Positions 25,201-40,200 of a stretch of DNA of 64,000 bases are shown here, in pieces. Made by a program: the position numbers and the translations under genes. The stretch spans positions 29,500,725-29,564,724 of the forward strand of contig OY755242.1 of NCBI GenBank assembly GCA_963576725.1, read 5' to 3'. The stretch comes from Azorinus chamasolen. Its lineage: Eukaryota; Mollusca; Bivalvia; Cardiida; Solecurtidae. Every line of letters starts with the position of its first letter. The first letter of the stretch is position 1. The notes below the pieces were generated by a model, which did no database searches, was not told where the DNA came from, and worked only from the letters and a program-made list of their open reading frames with translations.

Positions 25201-28200
25201 TATGAACACATGGCATATTGACTCAGACAGAAACTGAAGAATCAGGTCTATATCATACCATAAGCATACCTATACCATAAGCAAGCATGTAGACACTGAT
25301 CAGACGACTCCTACAGGAGCTATCTGATCTGGGGCTACTCTGTTTTCAAAAGTGTGAAAATGCGTTTATATGAGGGAAAAGGTTAACTAAATTTCTTATT
25401 TTGCTAAATAAAACAAATTAATATATTGCTATAACATATAGTATGGAATTAGATCAAAGATATGTATTAACCTTTACCCTGTTCACTGTTCATGTAAGAA
25501 TTAATGACATCATGAATATTTATTAGCTGAAATTTTATAATGGCAAATGTACACATGTTGTTTTGGTATTAGTAGAAACTGCACAGTCACAACTATTATG
25601 ATTTCATGACCAAACAAAGCAGACCCTGATCAGATGGCTCTGATCTGGGTCTACTCTGTTGTCAAAGCATGAACAGAGTTTGTATGAAGGAAAGGGTTAA
25701 GCAAATGGAGCAAGCCCTGATCAGACGACTTGTACTGGAGCTGTCTTATCTATCTGGATATTCTCTGTTTGCTAAGGCGACACAAGATGTCTGTCAGCTG
25801 AAGGGTTTAAATAGGTCATATAGGGCAAGTGCCCCATCCTTCTCACATGTAATATTGGTTTGAAAGATTACATTAACCCATTCCTCCATATGCTATTTTT
25901 AGACCCAACCACAGTGTTTTCAATAAGACCCAGCCGGTGGCCAAAATGACCGCTTCAAACCAGATTTTGGCCAGTTCAAATCCGTCAAGAAATAATAATA
26001 TGAAAGTTGAAAAATTGCTGGACCCCCTGAAAAGCCTGTAACTTGTAGAATCTGGCCTGTTCCACCAATATTTATTGAGAACACTGCAACCACTTTGAAT
26101 GAATCTACTGAAAAGGAGCATTAACTAGAGAAAAGAAAAAGTTTGGAATTTTGTAGTTTTGAAACCATTGTGATAAATAGAGCATTTGCTCCTATAGGAG
26201 CAAATGCTCTATTTATCACAATGGTTTCAATAGGAGATTTTTACAGAGGCGTAGAAAGGTGTATCTATGGAGGAAAGGGTTAAATAGGTCATACAGGGCA
26301 AATGCCCCATCCTTCTCACATGTAATATTGGTTTGAAAGGTTACATTAAGCCTTTTTAACATTTGTACCTGTGACTTGCAGGTCATGGTGGTGGGTGGGG
26401 CTACTCTGGCCACTCCATAGAGGCTATCCGCTTTATGTGTGACACCGACATCATGCTTGGAGGCTTCGGTTTGTTTGGAGGTCGTGGAGAGTACTATGGA
26501 AGAATAAAGGTCAGTGGTGTAGAAACTTTATTATTTATTCCTTTACTTTGTCATTACACAGTTTTACATCTTTGCAAACAGAGTAGACTCAAATCAGACA
26601 GCTCCTTTAAGATCCCCGGCTGAGTGGTTATGGTCTTCGACTGACAATCTCTTAGCACTCACCGCTGTGGGTTCGAATCCCGGTCTGGGCATTTGGATTT
26701 ATCATGTGAGGAAACCTGGATGTTCTTCTGTGCACGGCACAATGCAATTTGTTCTGTGCACAGAAGAACCTCTGGGGTCTTCCTCCACTTGTAATTAGCT
26801 GGACGTCGTGATATGACTGAAATATTGTTTAAAACCCAATAAAACCAAACTTTTAAGAGCCATTTACCGTGAGCTTAATTTATAATTTTTTAATTGAGTT
26901 AGCTTTTTCACTGTTATTACCTATGCAAACAGTTTGGATCAAGATTTTGTGAAATTTGCAGACAACACTGAATGGCAATGAAATAGACTGTATGGATTTT
27001 TTTTCAGCTGTTTGAGGTTGGTCCAGATGGAGGAGAGAATGAGGGAGATGGAGAGCTACTGGCAGAGTCTGAGGAAGTCTCATTTGAATGTGGCTCAAGG
27101 TAAGATGATCCTTGCTTGATAATTGGTTTGTCTGTTCAGTACAATTGTTTAACCCTTTACCTGATGAATATTCCCATAAGAAATAATGACACTATGAATA
27201 TTTATTAGCTGAATGTTTATAATGGCATATGAACACAGAAATATAGCAGGATTTATTATCAGATGTATATTATCTCCATAAGGAAATAGGGCAGACCCTG
27301 ATCAGACATCAGATATTGTTTTTGACCTGTCTCTTGGTTGGTTGGTTAGTTGGTTTGTGGACACCTTAAATGTTGGCGATAAGTTTTTAGCCATTGCACA
27401 TACATTCTTCAAACATGGTATGCATGTGCAGCTTATGAAGGCATACATTTTAGGGGTGACTTATTAAGGTCAAGGTCATATATCAAGGTCAAAGGTCAAG
27501 TTATTGGTCAAATTTATTTTGGCGATAATCAGGGGGCATAGTGTTTCACAAACATCTTGTTTTGTTTTAATATAAATGCATGTTTAAATAGAGTCCATAT
27601 TCAGTATATAGAGTCCATATTCTCAAGCAATGAATCCTCAAATTGTTGTTTGACTAATCCAACTGTTGTTTGATTCATCCAAGTGTTTTTGACTTATTAT
27701 CCAATTTCCATTTTGTTTCTGCTCCTACAGAGAGAAGTACCCAATGCTGTTTGAGGAACCGGTACTATTACAGGCCAACAGTTGGTATGTGGCCTGGGCG
27801 AGAATCTCCGGCCCCAGCAGCGACTGTGGTTCAAGTGGCGTTGCTGTGGTCACAACAGAAGACCAGTAAGTTGTGGATTGAAAACTCTTGAGTATATATC
27901 AACATGTCTTGAAAAGATCACTTTGGATCAATTTGTTGTCAACTTTGCAATCAGTTTGGATCAGACAAGATCCAAACTTTTGACACTCTGACTATTATTT
28001 TTATTTTGTTACCCATTCTCTCTACTGACACCTTTTGATGCATCTGTTAACCTATTCCTTCATATTGACGACTTTTGACGACTCTGTAAAAGTCACTTTG
28101 TGAAACCATTGTGATAAATAGAGCATTTGCTCCTATAGGAGCAAATGCTCTATTTATCACAATGGTTTCAAACTACAAAATTCTAAACTTTTCCTTTTCT

Positions 28201-31200
28201 CTGGTTAATGCTCTTTTTTGGTAGATTTATTCAAAGAGGTTGCATCTAAAAATAGCCTATGAGGTAATGGGTTAAAGTCATTTTTTGAAACCTTTGTGAT
28301 AAATAGAGCATTTGCTCCATAGGAACAAATGCTCTATCTATAACAATAATTTCAAAACTATTCTGATTTAGGTCTTCTCTATTTGCAAAGGCATAAAAAT
28401 GTTAATGGTTATACATTTAATGTTTACTTTGTTTTCAGGGTGGTCTTTAAGTTCAAGGGGTCAAAGAAGTCGAACAACGGTACTGATGTCAATGCAGGTC
28501 AGATACCTCAGCTGCTGTATAGGCTACCATCCAGAGACAGCACAACCGTCACTCGCAAGTCTGACAGTGTAGAGTCAGCTCATGTGCTCAGCCCAGACTT
28601 CTCATGTTCTGTTTCACCAGTAAGAATTTGCTTAATGGTTATAAGGGTTCAGTGCACCAAGTTATTAGCAGAACTCTAGAATGTTCTCAAACATGTTTGT
28701 TTTCCAGCAAGATGTTTGAAAACATTGTTGATTATCTAATTTTGTATTTGGTTGTTGATTTATCCCTAATCTTGCCTTTTGAGTTTTTCTGTGTTCCTTA
28801 ACCCTTTCCCTCTTCTATGTTTATTCCAAATATCAATACCTACTGAATATTCATTAACAAAATAGTTATAAAGAAATATGGAAGGTGGAACATGGTAGCC
28901 ATTTTAGAAAGCAAAGAAACAGATCTTTCAAATTCTATTAGCAAACAGAGCAGACCCTGATCAGACGGCTCTTAGAGGAGTTAAGATCTGCATTGGGCTA
29001 CCCTTTACCTTATGAATATTCATGCGAAATTTAATAATGACTGTATGAATATTACTTAGCTGAATTTATAATGGCAATGGACACAGGATTTTTTTACCAT
29101 GGCAGAAACTGTAGAATCAGGATCTCTATTATATCATAAGCAAACAGAGCAGGCCCTGAAGGTGTCAAGCGAAAAGGGTTAGATACCCTGAAATAGACTT
29201 CCTTTTAACTCTTTCCCTGGTGAATATTTATACATGTACGAGAATTCATGACTTTTTTATTATTTCATAAGCAAACAGAGTTGATACCTGATAAGTTGCC
29301 CTGTTTGCAAATGTGTTAACCCTTTCCTCCATAGGCTATTTTTAGACCAATCCTCTTTGATTGAATCTACCCAAAAGGATCATTAACTAGATAAAAGGAA
29401 ATTTTTAGAATTTTGTAATTTGAAACCATTGTGATAAATAGATCAGTTGATCCTATAGGAGCAAATGCTCTATTTATCACAATTGTTTCATAAAGTGACT
29501 TTTACATAGGGGTAGAAAGGCGTATTTATGGAGGAATGGGTTAAAGATGTATCTATGAAGAAAAGGGAAGAAAAGGGCATGCAAGCAGCAACTTCCTGAT
29601 TGCCTTCGCAAGGATCCAGACTGTTTGGCACTTTGTCTATATTTTGATAAGAAGTGATAAAAGGAGTGTTGTAGCAGATTTAAAAGTTTTGTATATGACC
29701 AATAGTTTGTGTGCACTGAGCTACAGAAAACAAGTTCATGCTTTGATGGTAATTTCAGGAGAGTTTTGAGGCACTGCTGAAGCTGCTGGAGTGGAGTTGG
29801 AACACGTTCCACTCTATTGTCCAGGATATTGAGAACCTGAAAGGGAATAGTCAGCTACGTGTGACAGCTGACCTCCACAAACTTGTGTATATATGTCGAG
29901 CCTGCCTACGCCTCCTCAAGATCTATGTCACCGAGATGTATCCAGATGGAGGTTAGTAGGAGGGAAGTTAACACTTCTCTTGCTGAATTTTAAAATACGT
30001 TTCTCCTTCTTTACCCATGCCCTGTTGTATAATTACATATATCTTCACTGTGTACAAGTATTTTGCTGTGCAGTCACTGCTGTGGAGTGCACTGGTTGCA
30101 CAATCAACTTGTAAATAGTGCAGACCCTGATGAGACAGCTCCTGCAGGAGCTGTCTCATCTGGGTCTTCACTATTTACAGGTAGGTATATTGAGGTGAAT
30201 AACAAGCGAAGGGTTAACACTTTCCTCCATGAATATTCATATAAGAATAATTATATCGTATGTAAATCATGCATTCGTTTATCATACATCAAACATTTGT
30301 TTTGTGTGTATATCATATATCAGAGGTCCAGATAAGATGTAAAATTAAAATATTTTCAAGAATAACTTCTTTATTTCTCCACCAGACCCTATGTGACCTT
30401 TCTTCAGAATGGCCATCAATGATGTGATTCTAATGAGTACTAACAGGGTTTGGTAGAGAAATATAGAAAATAGTGTTCTTAGATTTCCTAAATGCAGTAA
30501 AACCTCTCTATAACGACCACTAAATTGTGTTAATTAGTTGGTATTTAGGGCAGGTGGCTACTTAAAGCAAGGTGAAAGTAATACAGAACGCTCCTATAGG
30601 AGTGTTCTGTTTTACTTTCATCTTGCATTAAGCAGCCACCTGTCTTTAACAAAGAATACTTGATGTAATTTAGTGGTCGTTATAGAGAGGTTTAACTGTA
30701 GTCTCTTATCTATTTATCCACATTGTATCCATTTTAGTTTTGAACAAGAAGATGACAGCAGAGAGTACTCGTATTGCTGAGTGTGTTGGCAGTACACAGG
30801 ACCTACTGAGGCGGATATTGGCGGAGGAAGTCAGACCCTGCAGGGTCAAAGTGTTTCTGTCAGAGGACCTACCGGGCATGCACATTGCCTCACCATATGT
30901 TGAAGACATTCTCAACGAATGCCATTCTACATTCCGGTCATGTTTCCATGCATTCTACCCTACGGGTACACTGAAGTGGCTGTGTCTCTGTGATTTGTTA
31001 CATCACCTGGATCCTGTAAGTTATAATACTTCCCCTTCTGGACTACTCCCACCTTAGTTACTGTAGTCTTATATCATGCCATCTCTGTAATCCTCAGTGG
31101 GACTGGCTTCAAAGTCTCTTATCCTCAATGGGACATTTCAAACTTTGAACACATGTAGACAGCAACAAGCTCAAGTGCATCAGATAAGGCCCCTAACATT

Positions 31201-34200
31201 TGCATTACTACATTTAGAATAATCCACCATTTTGCAAGACAATACTTTTGAATGTTTAGCACCAGGCATTGCAGAATTCTCTCCAATTGAACTTTGAGGT
31301 TTTTTTTTTGTCATTTGGGCCTATAAAATTGGTAGTTGGTGTTGCAAACTCCTCCTTCATTTTTTTTTCAACAGATTTCAAATGAAAGTTTATATATACA
31401 TGGCCATTCTGAAGTGTGTATGTACAGTAAATAATTTTCTTAACCTATCTCAAGTTATATGAGTTACCTGCCCTTGAACTTAGATATACTGGCTTACTGT
31501 TCACCTGGCTTACTGTTCACCTTTAGTGATAATTCTAGTTATGTCTTACATGAAGATTCAACTGGGCAAGGGTTAACCCTTTCCCTCATATAAAGGTGTT
31601 TTCACGCATTTGCAAACAGAGTAGACTCGGATCAGATGGCTCCTAGTGGAGCCGTCTGATCAGGGTCTACTCTGTTTGCTTATGGAATTTGATAGAGTTG
31701 TTTCTTTGGTGTCTAAAATGGCTACAATATTCCACCTTCCATATTTCGTTATAACTATTTTGTCCATGAATATTCAGTAAGTATTGAAATTTGTAATAAA
31801 CATAGAACAGGGCAATAGTGAAAAGCCTCTGGTACATTTATATGAAAGGGTCTACTGTACAGAAGCCTGTGAACATTTGGTATCAACCTGTGAACACTTG
31901 TCAACCTACTCTTGTTTCCCAAAAAGATGTTCCAAGGGAATCACATTTGATGGAGTTCTTTTGAAAAGTGAATATAGTCTGAAAGTGGGAGATCCTTCGA
32001 AAGCAAAAGTAGCAATGGGAACAGAGAAAATTGCAGACTCGGTTTTAATGAGTCTGATCATGAGTAGCAACCAAAAGCGCAACACCACCCACGCTCCCCA
32101 GCACCGGCTTAAGCAGTATTCAATTTTCAAAACTAATTACATAAAAACTAATGATCCGGAAGGACCAGAAAATATAACAACACCGAGAACACAATTTTTC
32201 GTTGGAGTGAACTTGATTTGCATGAAAATTTGATAATAATATGATAGGGAGACATTTATCAGTGATGGACTGTTTATTAGAGAATATTTAGTAGATGCAA
32301 TTAACTTACAGAGCATGATAAATGCTGGAGGGTATGGGCGACTCCTGGCGGCCATCATGGAGGCCATGTGTCACCCGACAATCAAGCTGACCAACATTAT
32401 GCCCATCAACTGTGAGCCCCACACCGAGGAAATCCTGAGGAAACAGTCCATAGTGATGGACGACAACACAAATAGTGTGGCCAGGCTCAGTGAGATACAC
32501 CGCTTCCCACTTCTGGTGGACCACATGACAGCACGGATTGAGGTCAGTATTGTGGTGCAATTTCAGATGGTTTAAGAATATCTCCTTTATTTCTCCCCCC
32601 AAACCTCATGTGAAAACTCTAGAGAAGACATTTTAAAGAGTGGTCACAGCATAGGATTTGTTGGAGAAACAATAATTTTGGCATTTGAATATGCACCTAA
32701 AAGTCAAAGGTTTGCAATAGCCTTTTATCAGCAGTTACATCTGCATAGTGATAATCTTTGGTAAGCTAATTCTTTAACCCTTTCCCTAATATAAACGTGT
32801 TTTCACACATTTGCAAACAGAGTAGACCCAGATCAGACGGCTCCTAGAGGAGCCGTCTGATCAGTGTCTGCTCTGTTTGTCAATGGAATTTGATAAATCT
32901 GTTTCTTTATTTTCTAAAATGGCTACAATGCCCCATCTTCCATATTGCATTATAATTATTTGGTCCATGAATATTCTGTGGACCATGAATATTCAGTAGG
33001 TATTGAAATTTCAAATAAGCATAGAACAGGGAAAGGGTTAATCTCAGTTAGCTTAATTACTGATAATGGGGATTCCTTGATAACCTTTCAAACAGTATGG
33101 ATTCTGATGAGACTTAGTGTTTTTTTGAGTAACATGTACAATTGTCATTCATGATAAGTAGCATTTTGAAGATTAAACAAAAATAAGTCATATTGCATGC
33201 TTCATATACATGTATATTGAACCATGTTTGTTCAGAAGAATTTTGAGGTTTCTTATAGATCTCTGTTATGATTTTTCCAGACATCTAGTGTAGGCTGTGG
33301 GCAGATGTCATTCAAAGAGGTTCTGGATCGTCTACTGATGATTGTGTCATATCCAGTGAGGCAGATGTTAGTGTGTGAGAACTCACCGTACCCGGATGTG
33401 CTGGTGGCCAATACCTGTTCCCTTCTCTCCACCATCATCAGTGAGCTAGCTGCAACAGCTACTGGCCTAGAGGTTAGTGGAATACATATTTGTTTGCATA
33501 CTAATTGTCATCTGCTACAATTCTTAAACTTAATTTAGTGTGCCCTCTTGTGTGTGTGTTGGATGGGGGTGTGAGGGGAGTATAGAATATAGATTTGCTT
33601 TGATCTGTATGTCTATCCGTATAGAAAATCATGGACACACACATCTCCTGTTCTAACAGACCGGAGTCATGAAATGTTCTTGTAAATGTTTATTGGAATA
33701 ACACCTGGAGTTATGGTTCTTGACTTTAATAGTCAGAATTAAGGCAGTGTTGATATTTGATCATGGTCTATAAGTCTTGCTTGGCTCCATGCTGGTAGAA
33801 GCTTAGAATCAACCAAAGATGTTTATTTTGCTCCAAGTTCTGGTTGAATTGTTCAAGATATTTGTAGAAAGTTTTTATCTGGAATCCATCATATTTAACC
33901 CTTTACTCCATAATAATGCTTTTTAACATCTTTGCTAACAGAGTAGACCCAGATCAGACAGCTCCTACTGTTTGCAAAAGCATTAAAATGATTTTCTGTA
34001 ATTAAAATTAACGTTTACTCCATATATACACCTGTAGGAAAGGTCTGATCAGGGTCTCCTCTGTTTGCTTATGGAATTATATAGATCTTATCCTAGTTTG
34101 TGTCATGTCCTCAAATTCTTTTTTTTATATGTAGGTATAAAAAAGTTTTGTAATTAGTATTCATAATGTTTTATTTCTGATATGAATATTCATGAAGTAA

Positions 34201-37200
34201 ATGATTAATCATCTATCCTGATGGCTACAGTCTTTCATGGTGTGGATAGTGGCATATGTTGCTTTTCAGAATTTTTTTTACTTACATACGCTCATAGTAT
34301 TACTTTAATTTAAACAGACTGATGTGACGTCCACCTCTCGCCCTATGCTCGTTACACCAAACAGATTCACTCGCACTAGTCAGACTGCTGTATGGAACAC
34401 AGGTAACGGATCCCCTGATGCCATAGAGTTGATGGTGGATAAGCCAGGCATTGTGATCGCTGGAGTGTGTCTGTATGGGGGAGAGGGAGTCTATAACTAT
34501 GAGGTGGAACTCCTTGATGAGGTGAGTTGCATGAAAATATAGAAATTAACCTTTTTGAACACTTTACCTGATAGAAACGCCTTTACAAGCCTTTGCAAAC
34601 AGAATAGACCCAGATCAGACAGCTTTGGTAGGAGATATCTGATGAGGGTCTGCTCTGTTTGCTTAGATCTTTTTTTACTGTGTCTGTCCAGGCAAAGATT
34701 ACATGTGTTATATACCATAATGTGTTATATGCCATTATAAAAAGATAATTTTATTGATATTCATGATGTTGTTATTTCTTTAACCCATTACCTCATAGGC
34801 TATTTTTAGATACAGCCTCTGAATAAATCTACCGAAAAGGAGCATTAACTAAAGAAAAGGAAATTTTTTAGAATTTTGTAGTTTGAAACCATTGTGATAA
34901 TTAGAGCATTTGCTCCTATAGGAGCAAATGCTCTATTTATCACAATGGTTTCACAAAGTCACTTTTACAAAGTCGTCAATATGAGGGAAAGGGTTAATAC
35001 TTGAGTATTGATGAGACAAAGGGTCAATACCTGATACAGATGCACACATCATTTATGCATTTGCAAACAAAGTAGACCCAGACCTGACAGCTCCTACAGT
35101 TGGTCAAGTAACAGTTATTAGTATTCCTGGTTAACTTGCATTTTTTTGCAAACAGAGTAGACTCCTGTACATTAGAATAAAAAAGTTCTAAAAAATAATC
35201 CTGGAATATTTTAAATATTCATTGGGTAAGGGGTTAATTAAATTGTTTAGAGGTGTCTGTTGATGCTTCTGTAAATATTCCAGATACAAGCTATTTAAAA
35301 TTTCAGCCAGTAGTTCAAGTATTAAAGCATGTTGGATAATATTTAAGAAAAATAATGCAGACGATGTTTTGAGTAGATGAGAATTTGAGCAGACAACAGT
35401 CTGTATGGCAGGTGAAGGGTTGCATAGTACTGTAGTGTATCGTTTTGTGTTTACAGCAGAGCAATGGCCATCACCAGGACCCGTCCCACACCCAGCGCTG
35501 GCACAGCATAGAGATTGTCAAAGGTTCGTATGGACCGGAGGACACAGCTAACGACATTGCAGAAATCAAGTTTGACAGACCGATACCCATTAAGGTATGG
35601 CTGCTTCCTCTATTGACTATACAGTGATACCTACTCACTAAATACTTCGCATTTAGCACTTTCTCTGATTAATCCATTACCTCACAGACTATTTTTAGAT
35701 ACAAACTCTTTGAATAAATCTACCGAAAAGGAGCATTGCCTAGAGAAAAGCAAAAATTTAAGAATTTTGTAGTTTGAAACCATTGTGATAAATAGAGCAT
35801 TTGCTCCTATAGGAGCAAATGCTCTGTTTATCACAATTGTTTCACAAAGTGACTTTAACAGAGTCGTCAAAAGTAATCAGTATGAGGGAATGGGTTAATA
35901 TTCATGAAAAAAATACTCTAAATATTAAGAAGCTCAATTTTGTTAATGGCATATGAGCACATGGCATTTTGGCTGAATCAGATCAATATAAATTTCATCA
36001 GAGCAGACCCTGATCAGACAGCTACATCAGTAGCCATCTGATCTGTGTCTGCTGTTGCAAAGGCATCAAAAGGCACCTGTATCATGTAATGGGTAAATAT
36101 CAGTTTCCAAGAAAGCTTTAGATATTTGGACACAAATCCATGACTGCAACTTGATAGCTTAGTAAAAACATTATATGTGCTGAATAGCTAATAACATTTG
36201 ACAACATTTGAAATAATTTTCTTCATTAACCCATTCCCTCATAGGTTTTTTTTTTAGATCCAACCTCTTTGAATAAATCTACCGAAAAGGAGCATTAACT
36301 AGAGAAAAGGAAATTTTTAGAATTTTGTAGTTTGAAACCATTGTGATAAATAGAGCATTTTCTCCTATGGAGCAAATGTTCTATTTATCCCAATGATTTC
36401 ATAACTTTTACAGAGGTGTAGAAAGGTGTATTTATGGAAGAAAGGGTTAAGGAACCAAACTGTTTGACATGCAGATTATACTCTAACCCTTTCCTGGTTC
36501 AATATTCATTTAAGAAATAATGACATCATGAATATTTATTAGCTGAATATTTATAATGTAAACTTTTAAAAGGAATGTTTTGCTTTGACAAAAAGTGGTA
36601 CAGTAAAACCTCTCTAAACTGGACATCCAATTTAGTATAAATATTGGCCTAAGAGACAGGTTGCAGCTTAATGCAGGGTGAAAACTCCTCTATGAGCTCT
36701 CTGAATGACTTTTACCGTGCATTAAGCAGCCACCTAACTGAAAGTATCCAAATTCTTCTCTACTAGAATTCCGGTTTAGCGAGGTTTTACTGTTATGACT
36801 TTATGAATGTTAACTAGCTGTTTTTTAAAATGGCATTATGAACCAAGGAAATTGGTACCATGGCAGAAACTGTAGAATCAGATCTATGTTATTTTCATAA
36901 ACAAACAGAGCAGAACTGATCAGAAGCTGTCTCATAAAAAATGTGTCTCAATGAGGCAAAGGGATGATAGTGAAGCACTGTTTTACATTATAGGAGGGAG
37001 TGAAGTATGCCATACGACTTCGTAACCATGGTTTCTCAAGAACTCTGAATGGTGATGGGGGTATAAGCAAGGTCAAGTGTCCAGATGGAACAACCTTCAC
37101 CTTTACAGCCTGCTCTCTCAGCAGTAATGGAACAAACCACATGAGGGGACAGGTCCCTCAAATACTCTACTACAGGTAACTTGAATGACTTTCACCTTGC

Positions 37201-40200
37201 ATTAAGCTGCCATCTGTTGTTAAAACTGATTATGATACCTGTTTGAGTGATCAAATTAGTGAAATTTTACTGTGCATCCATTTCTTGTTGTTACACTTGT
37301 GTTTTGTTACTCTTTTCACAGTGCACCGCAAGAAGGAGAACAACACCAACAAAACAACAAAAACCTCGCTGAGCTACAAGCTCGTAAGAACGCAATTGAT
37401 ATCGTAAGTGCCATCTGTCGGGTGGCCACAGACCTCCTGCATCGAGCTAACAACACACGATCTGATGTTGTCAAGGACACACTGGGATCCTCTCAACTGT
37501 TCAAGTCTCTCCTGCCCCTCTGTCTGGCATACATTGGACCTGTAGCTTCTCAGGACCCGAGGGTGGGTAATATCTGTTGATGTAACTGTCCATAAAATCT
37601 CTCCCAAGCCTAAATTTGATAATACTGCCTTTTTACACCTTTACAAACTGTGTAGACCCAGATCAGATAGCTCTGCTGTGTTCGCTTATCATTCTTTAAT
37701 GTGTACCATGGCAAGAACTTTCCTCATTGACATTCAGAATGGGTGGAGTCTTGCATGCATATTCATCAAGTAATCATTTAAGCAACAACTCAACAGAAGT
37801 CTTAATTATCATGTTATGTAATCTTTGGTCAGTGGCCAGGGGAGAGTATTTGGTTCAACTTAATCCTTTCCCTCATATTGATGACTGTGTAAAAGTCACT
37901 TTGTGAAACCATTGTGATAAATAGAACATTTGCTCCTATAGGAGCAAATGTTCTATTTATCACAATGGTTTCAAACTACAAAATTCTAAAAGTTTTCCTT
38001 TTCTCTAGTTATTGCTCCTTTTCGGAAGATTTATTCAAAGTGGTTGTATCTAAAAATATCCTATGAGGTATTGGGTTAATTGTCTTCAACCCATTATTGC
38101 AATTGTCAGAATGCCTGTGAGTTTGCAGGTAAATATCAGGACTGTAGATAAGAGATCTCTTATTTGTCAACTAAACTGTATTGCGCTTGTATTCATTAGA
38201 ATAACCTCATTAGAGGCACGTTTAATGAGTACAAACAAGATAGGGTTTGGCAGAATGTTTTTGTTTTATCTAGATTTCAAAAGTAGTCCTCTTACCTACA
38301 GCTCTGAACTCCATTTATTATGAGATCTGTTTTACCTTTTCAGGGAGCTGTGCAGGTATTGAGTCTCATACAAGAGATCTTGCCAGCAGTTGCTAACCTT
38401 ATCAACCAGATCTATCCTCCCCCACCCAAACAAGAGTCAGGGGAGATAAGCAATGGCAGCTCAGGCACTCAACATTATGCAATCCTTGAGAGTGATCACC
38501 CTTACAAACCAGCTACAGTAGCAAATTACAAGGTAAATTTCAGCTTTTGAAAGCTATTTGATGTTCTTTAAGTATTTCCTTGATAGAGACAGAAACAGAG
38601 TAAGACCCACATGAGATAGCCTTTGTAGGATCTGCATGACCAGGGTCTGCTCTGTTTGCTTATAAAAATGATATAGATCTGATATGCAGTTTCTGCCATG
38701 ATAAAAAAAAATACCATTTTTAATGCCATTATAAACATTCAATTAACCCATTTGCTCCCAGTGGATTCTTCCATGCTTATATATTGGATTAGTCTATTTT
38801 TTAATCTAAGGGATGTTTGGTCTAAATTTTCATTTTCGTTTTGTTTTATATTGAATTCTCTCTCAGCAAACAGTGTTGACTCTGATCAGACGCCGCATTA
38901 TGCGGCGTCTGATCAGAGTCTACACTGTTTGCCTACCGTCCCGTATATGAGATCGTGGGAGTAAATGGGTTAAGTAAAAGTCATTATTTCTTACATTACT
39001 ATCTATTAGGTAAAAAGTTTTAGAGAGAGAATACTGAATACAATGTAGCTTGAAAACAATTTTCTGTTAGAGGCCATAGCGTTTCCAAACAAGATTTAGA
39101 TCAATAGGAAAGGTATCATTCATTTTATCCTTTTCTTCATGAAGATTCATTTTGAGAAATAATGATATCATGAATATTAATAAAATGATTTTTATAATGG
39201 TATATGAACAAGGAAAATGTTTCCTGTTTGCAGAAACTGTAGAATCAGATCTATATTTATTTCATAGGCAAACAGAGCAGATCCTGATCAGACATCTCCT
39301 ACAAGAACTGTCTGATCTGGCCATACTTTGTTCGCTAAAAAGCTTAAAAGTTGCTTCTATTTGCCATAGGGTTAAATGATACTACAGTAAAACCCCGCTA
39401 ATGCGACCACATAAAAGAGGTATAATTCTGGGTGCTAGATGCAGGTGGTAGCTTAATGTAGGACAAAAGTAATGCAGAAAGCTCTGCATTAAGCAACCAC
39501 CTGCTTATAAAGACAACCATGTTTATCCATTAAGTGGTTCTACTGTACTAATCTTCGATCACATGGCAAACGGTTAATATCTGTGTTGCCAGTTGGGCTT
39601 TCAGAATCCAGTTATGATCTAGACTATTTCTAGATTGGGTTTCACAAATAGAATTTCAATTTTGTTGCACATTTGCAAACAGATTAGACCAAGATCAGAC
39701 AACTCCTGTAGGAGCTGTTTGATCAAGGTTTGCTCTGTTTGTTTATATTTTACAGATTATTTGCTATTTTCCATGGCAATAAATATCATTGTTAGCTCGT
39801 CTGTTTTTCGAAGAAAAAATACAAGCCATTGTTGTAGGCACCCGCATGTCGTGCTCTTGTTTAATGCTTTTAGGACTATAATTAAATCAATATTCAAAAT
39901 TGGTGGTGTTTTGCATGAAAACTATCAAAGAGTTGATAAGTATTCAAAGAGTTGATATTTCATTCCTGGTACTACTGTTATTATCCAGGTCACATTCCCA
40001 GAAGCAGTCAAGTGGATGATTGTGGAGTTTGACTCACAGTGTGGCACAGCCCAGGCTGAGGATACTCTGCAGCTATTTGTACCTGCCTATTTACATCCAG
40101 AAGCCCCCACCCCACCCTCACCCGTTATCAGTGAGGAACAGGAACAGACCAAGGTTGCCTACTGGCCTATTCTGAAGAAGTTTCATGGTACCAATAATTG

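Larger units (their letters stand above)
25813..26352. repeat. ~68-bp direct repeat flanking a TTAA-2 MITE
   Basis: TAGGTCATATAGGGCAAGTG (25814) to TTACATTAA is repeated as TAGGTCATACAGGGCAAATG (26285) to TTACATTAA with few changes; the MITE lies exactly between the copies. Confidence 0.85.

Noticed and set aside
31784..32233. 149-codon open frame between exons w16 and w17
   Set aside because: It starts inside a TTAA-1 MITE, has no recognised domain, and w16 joins w17 in phase 0 without it.
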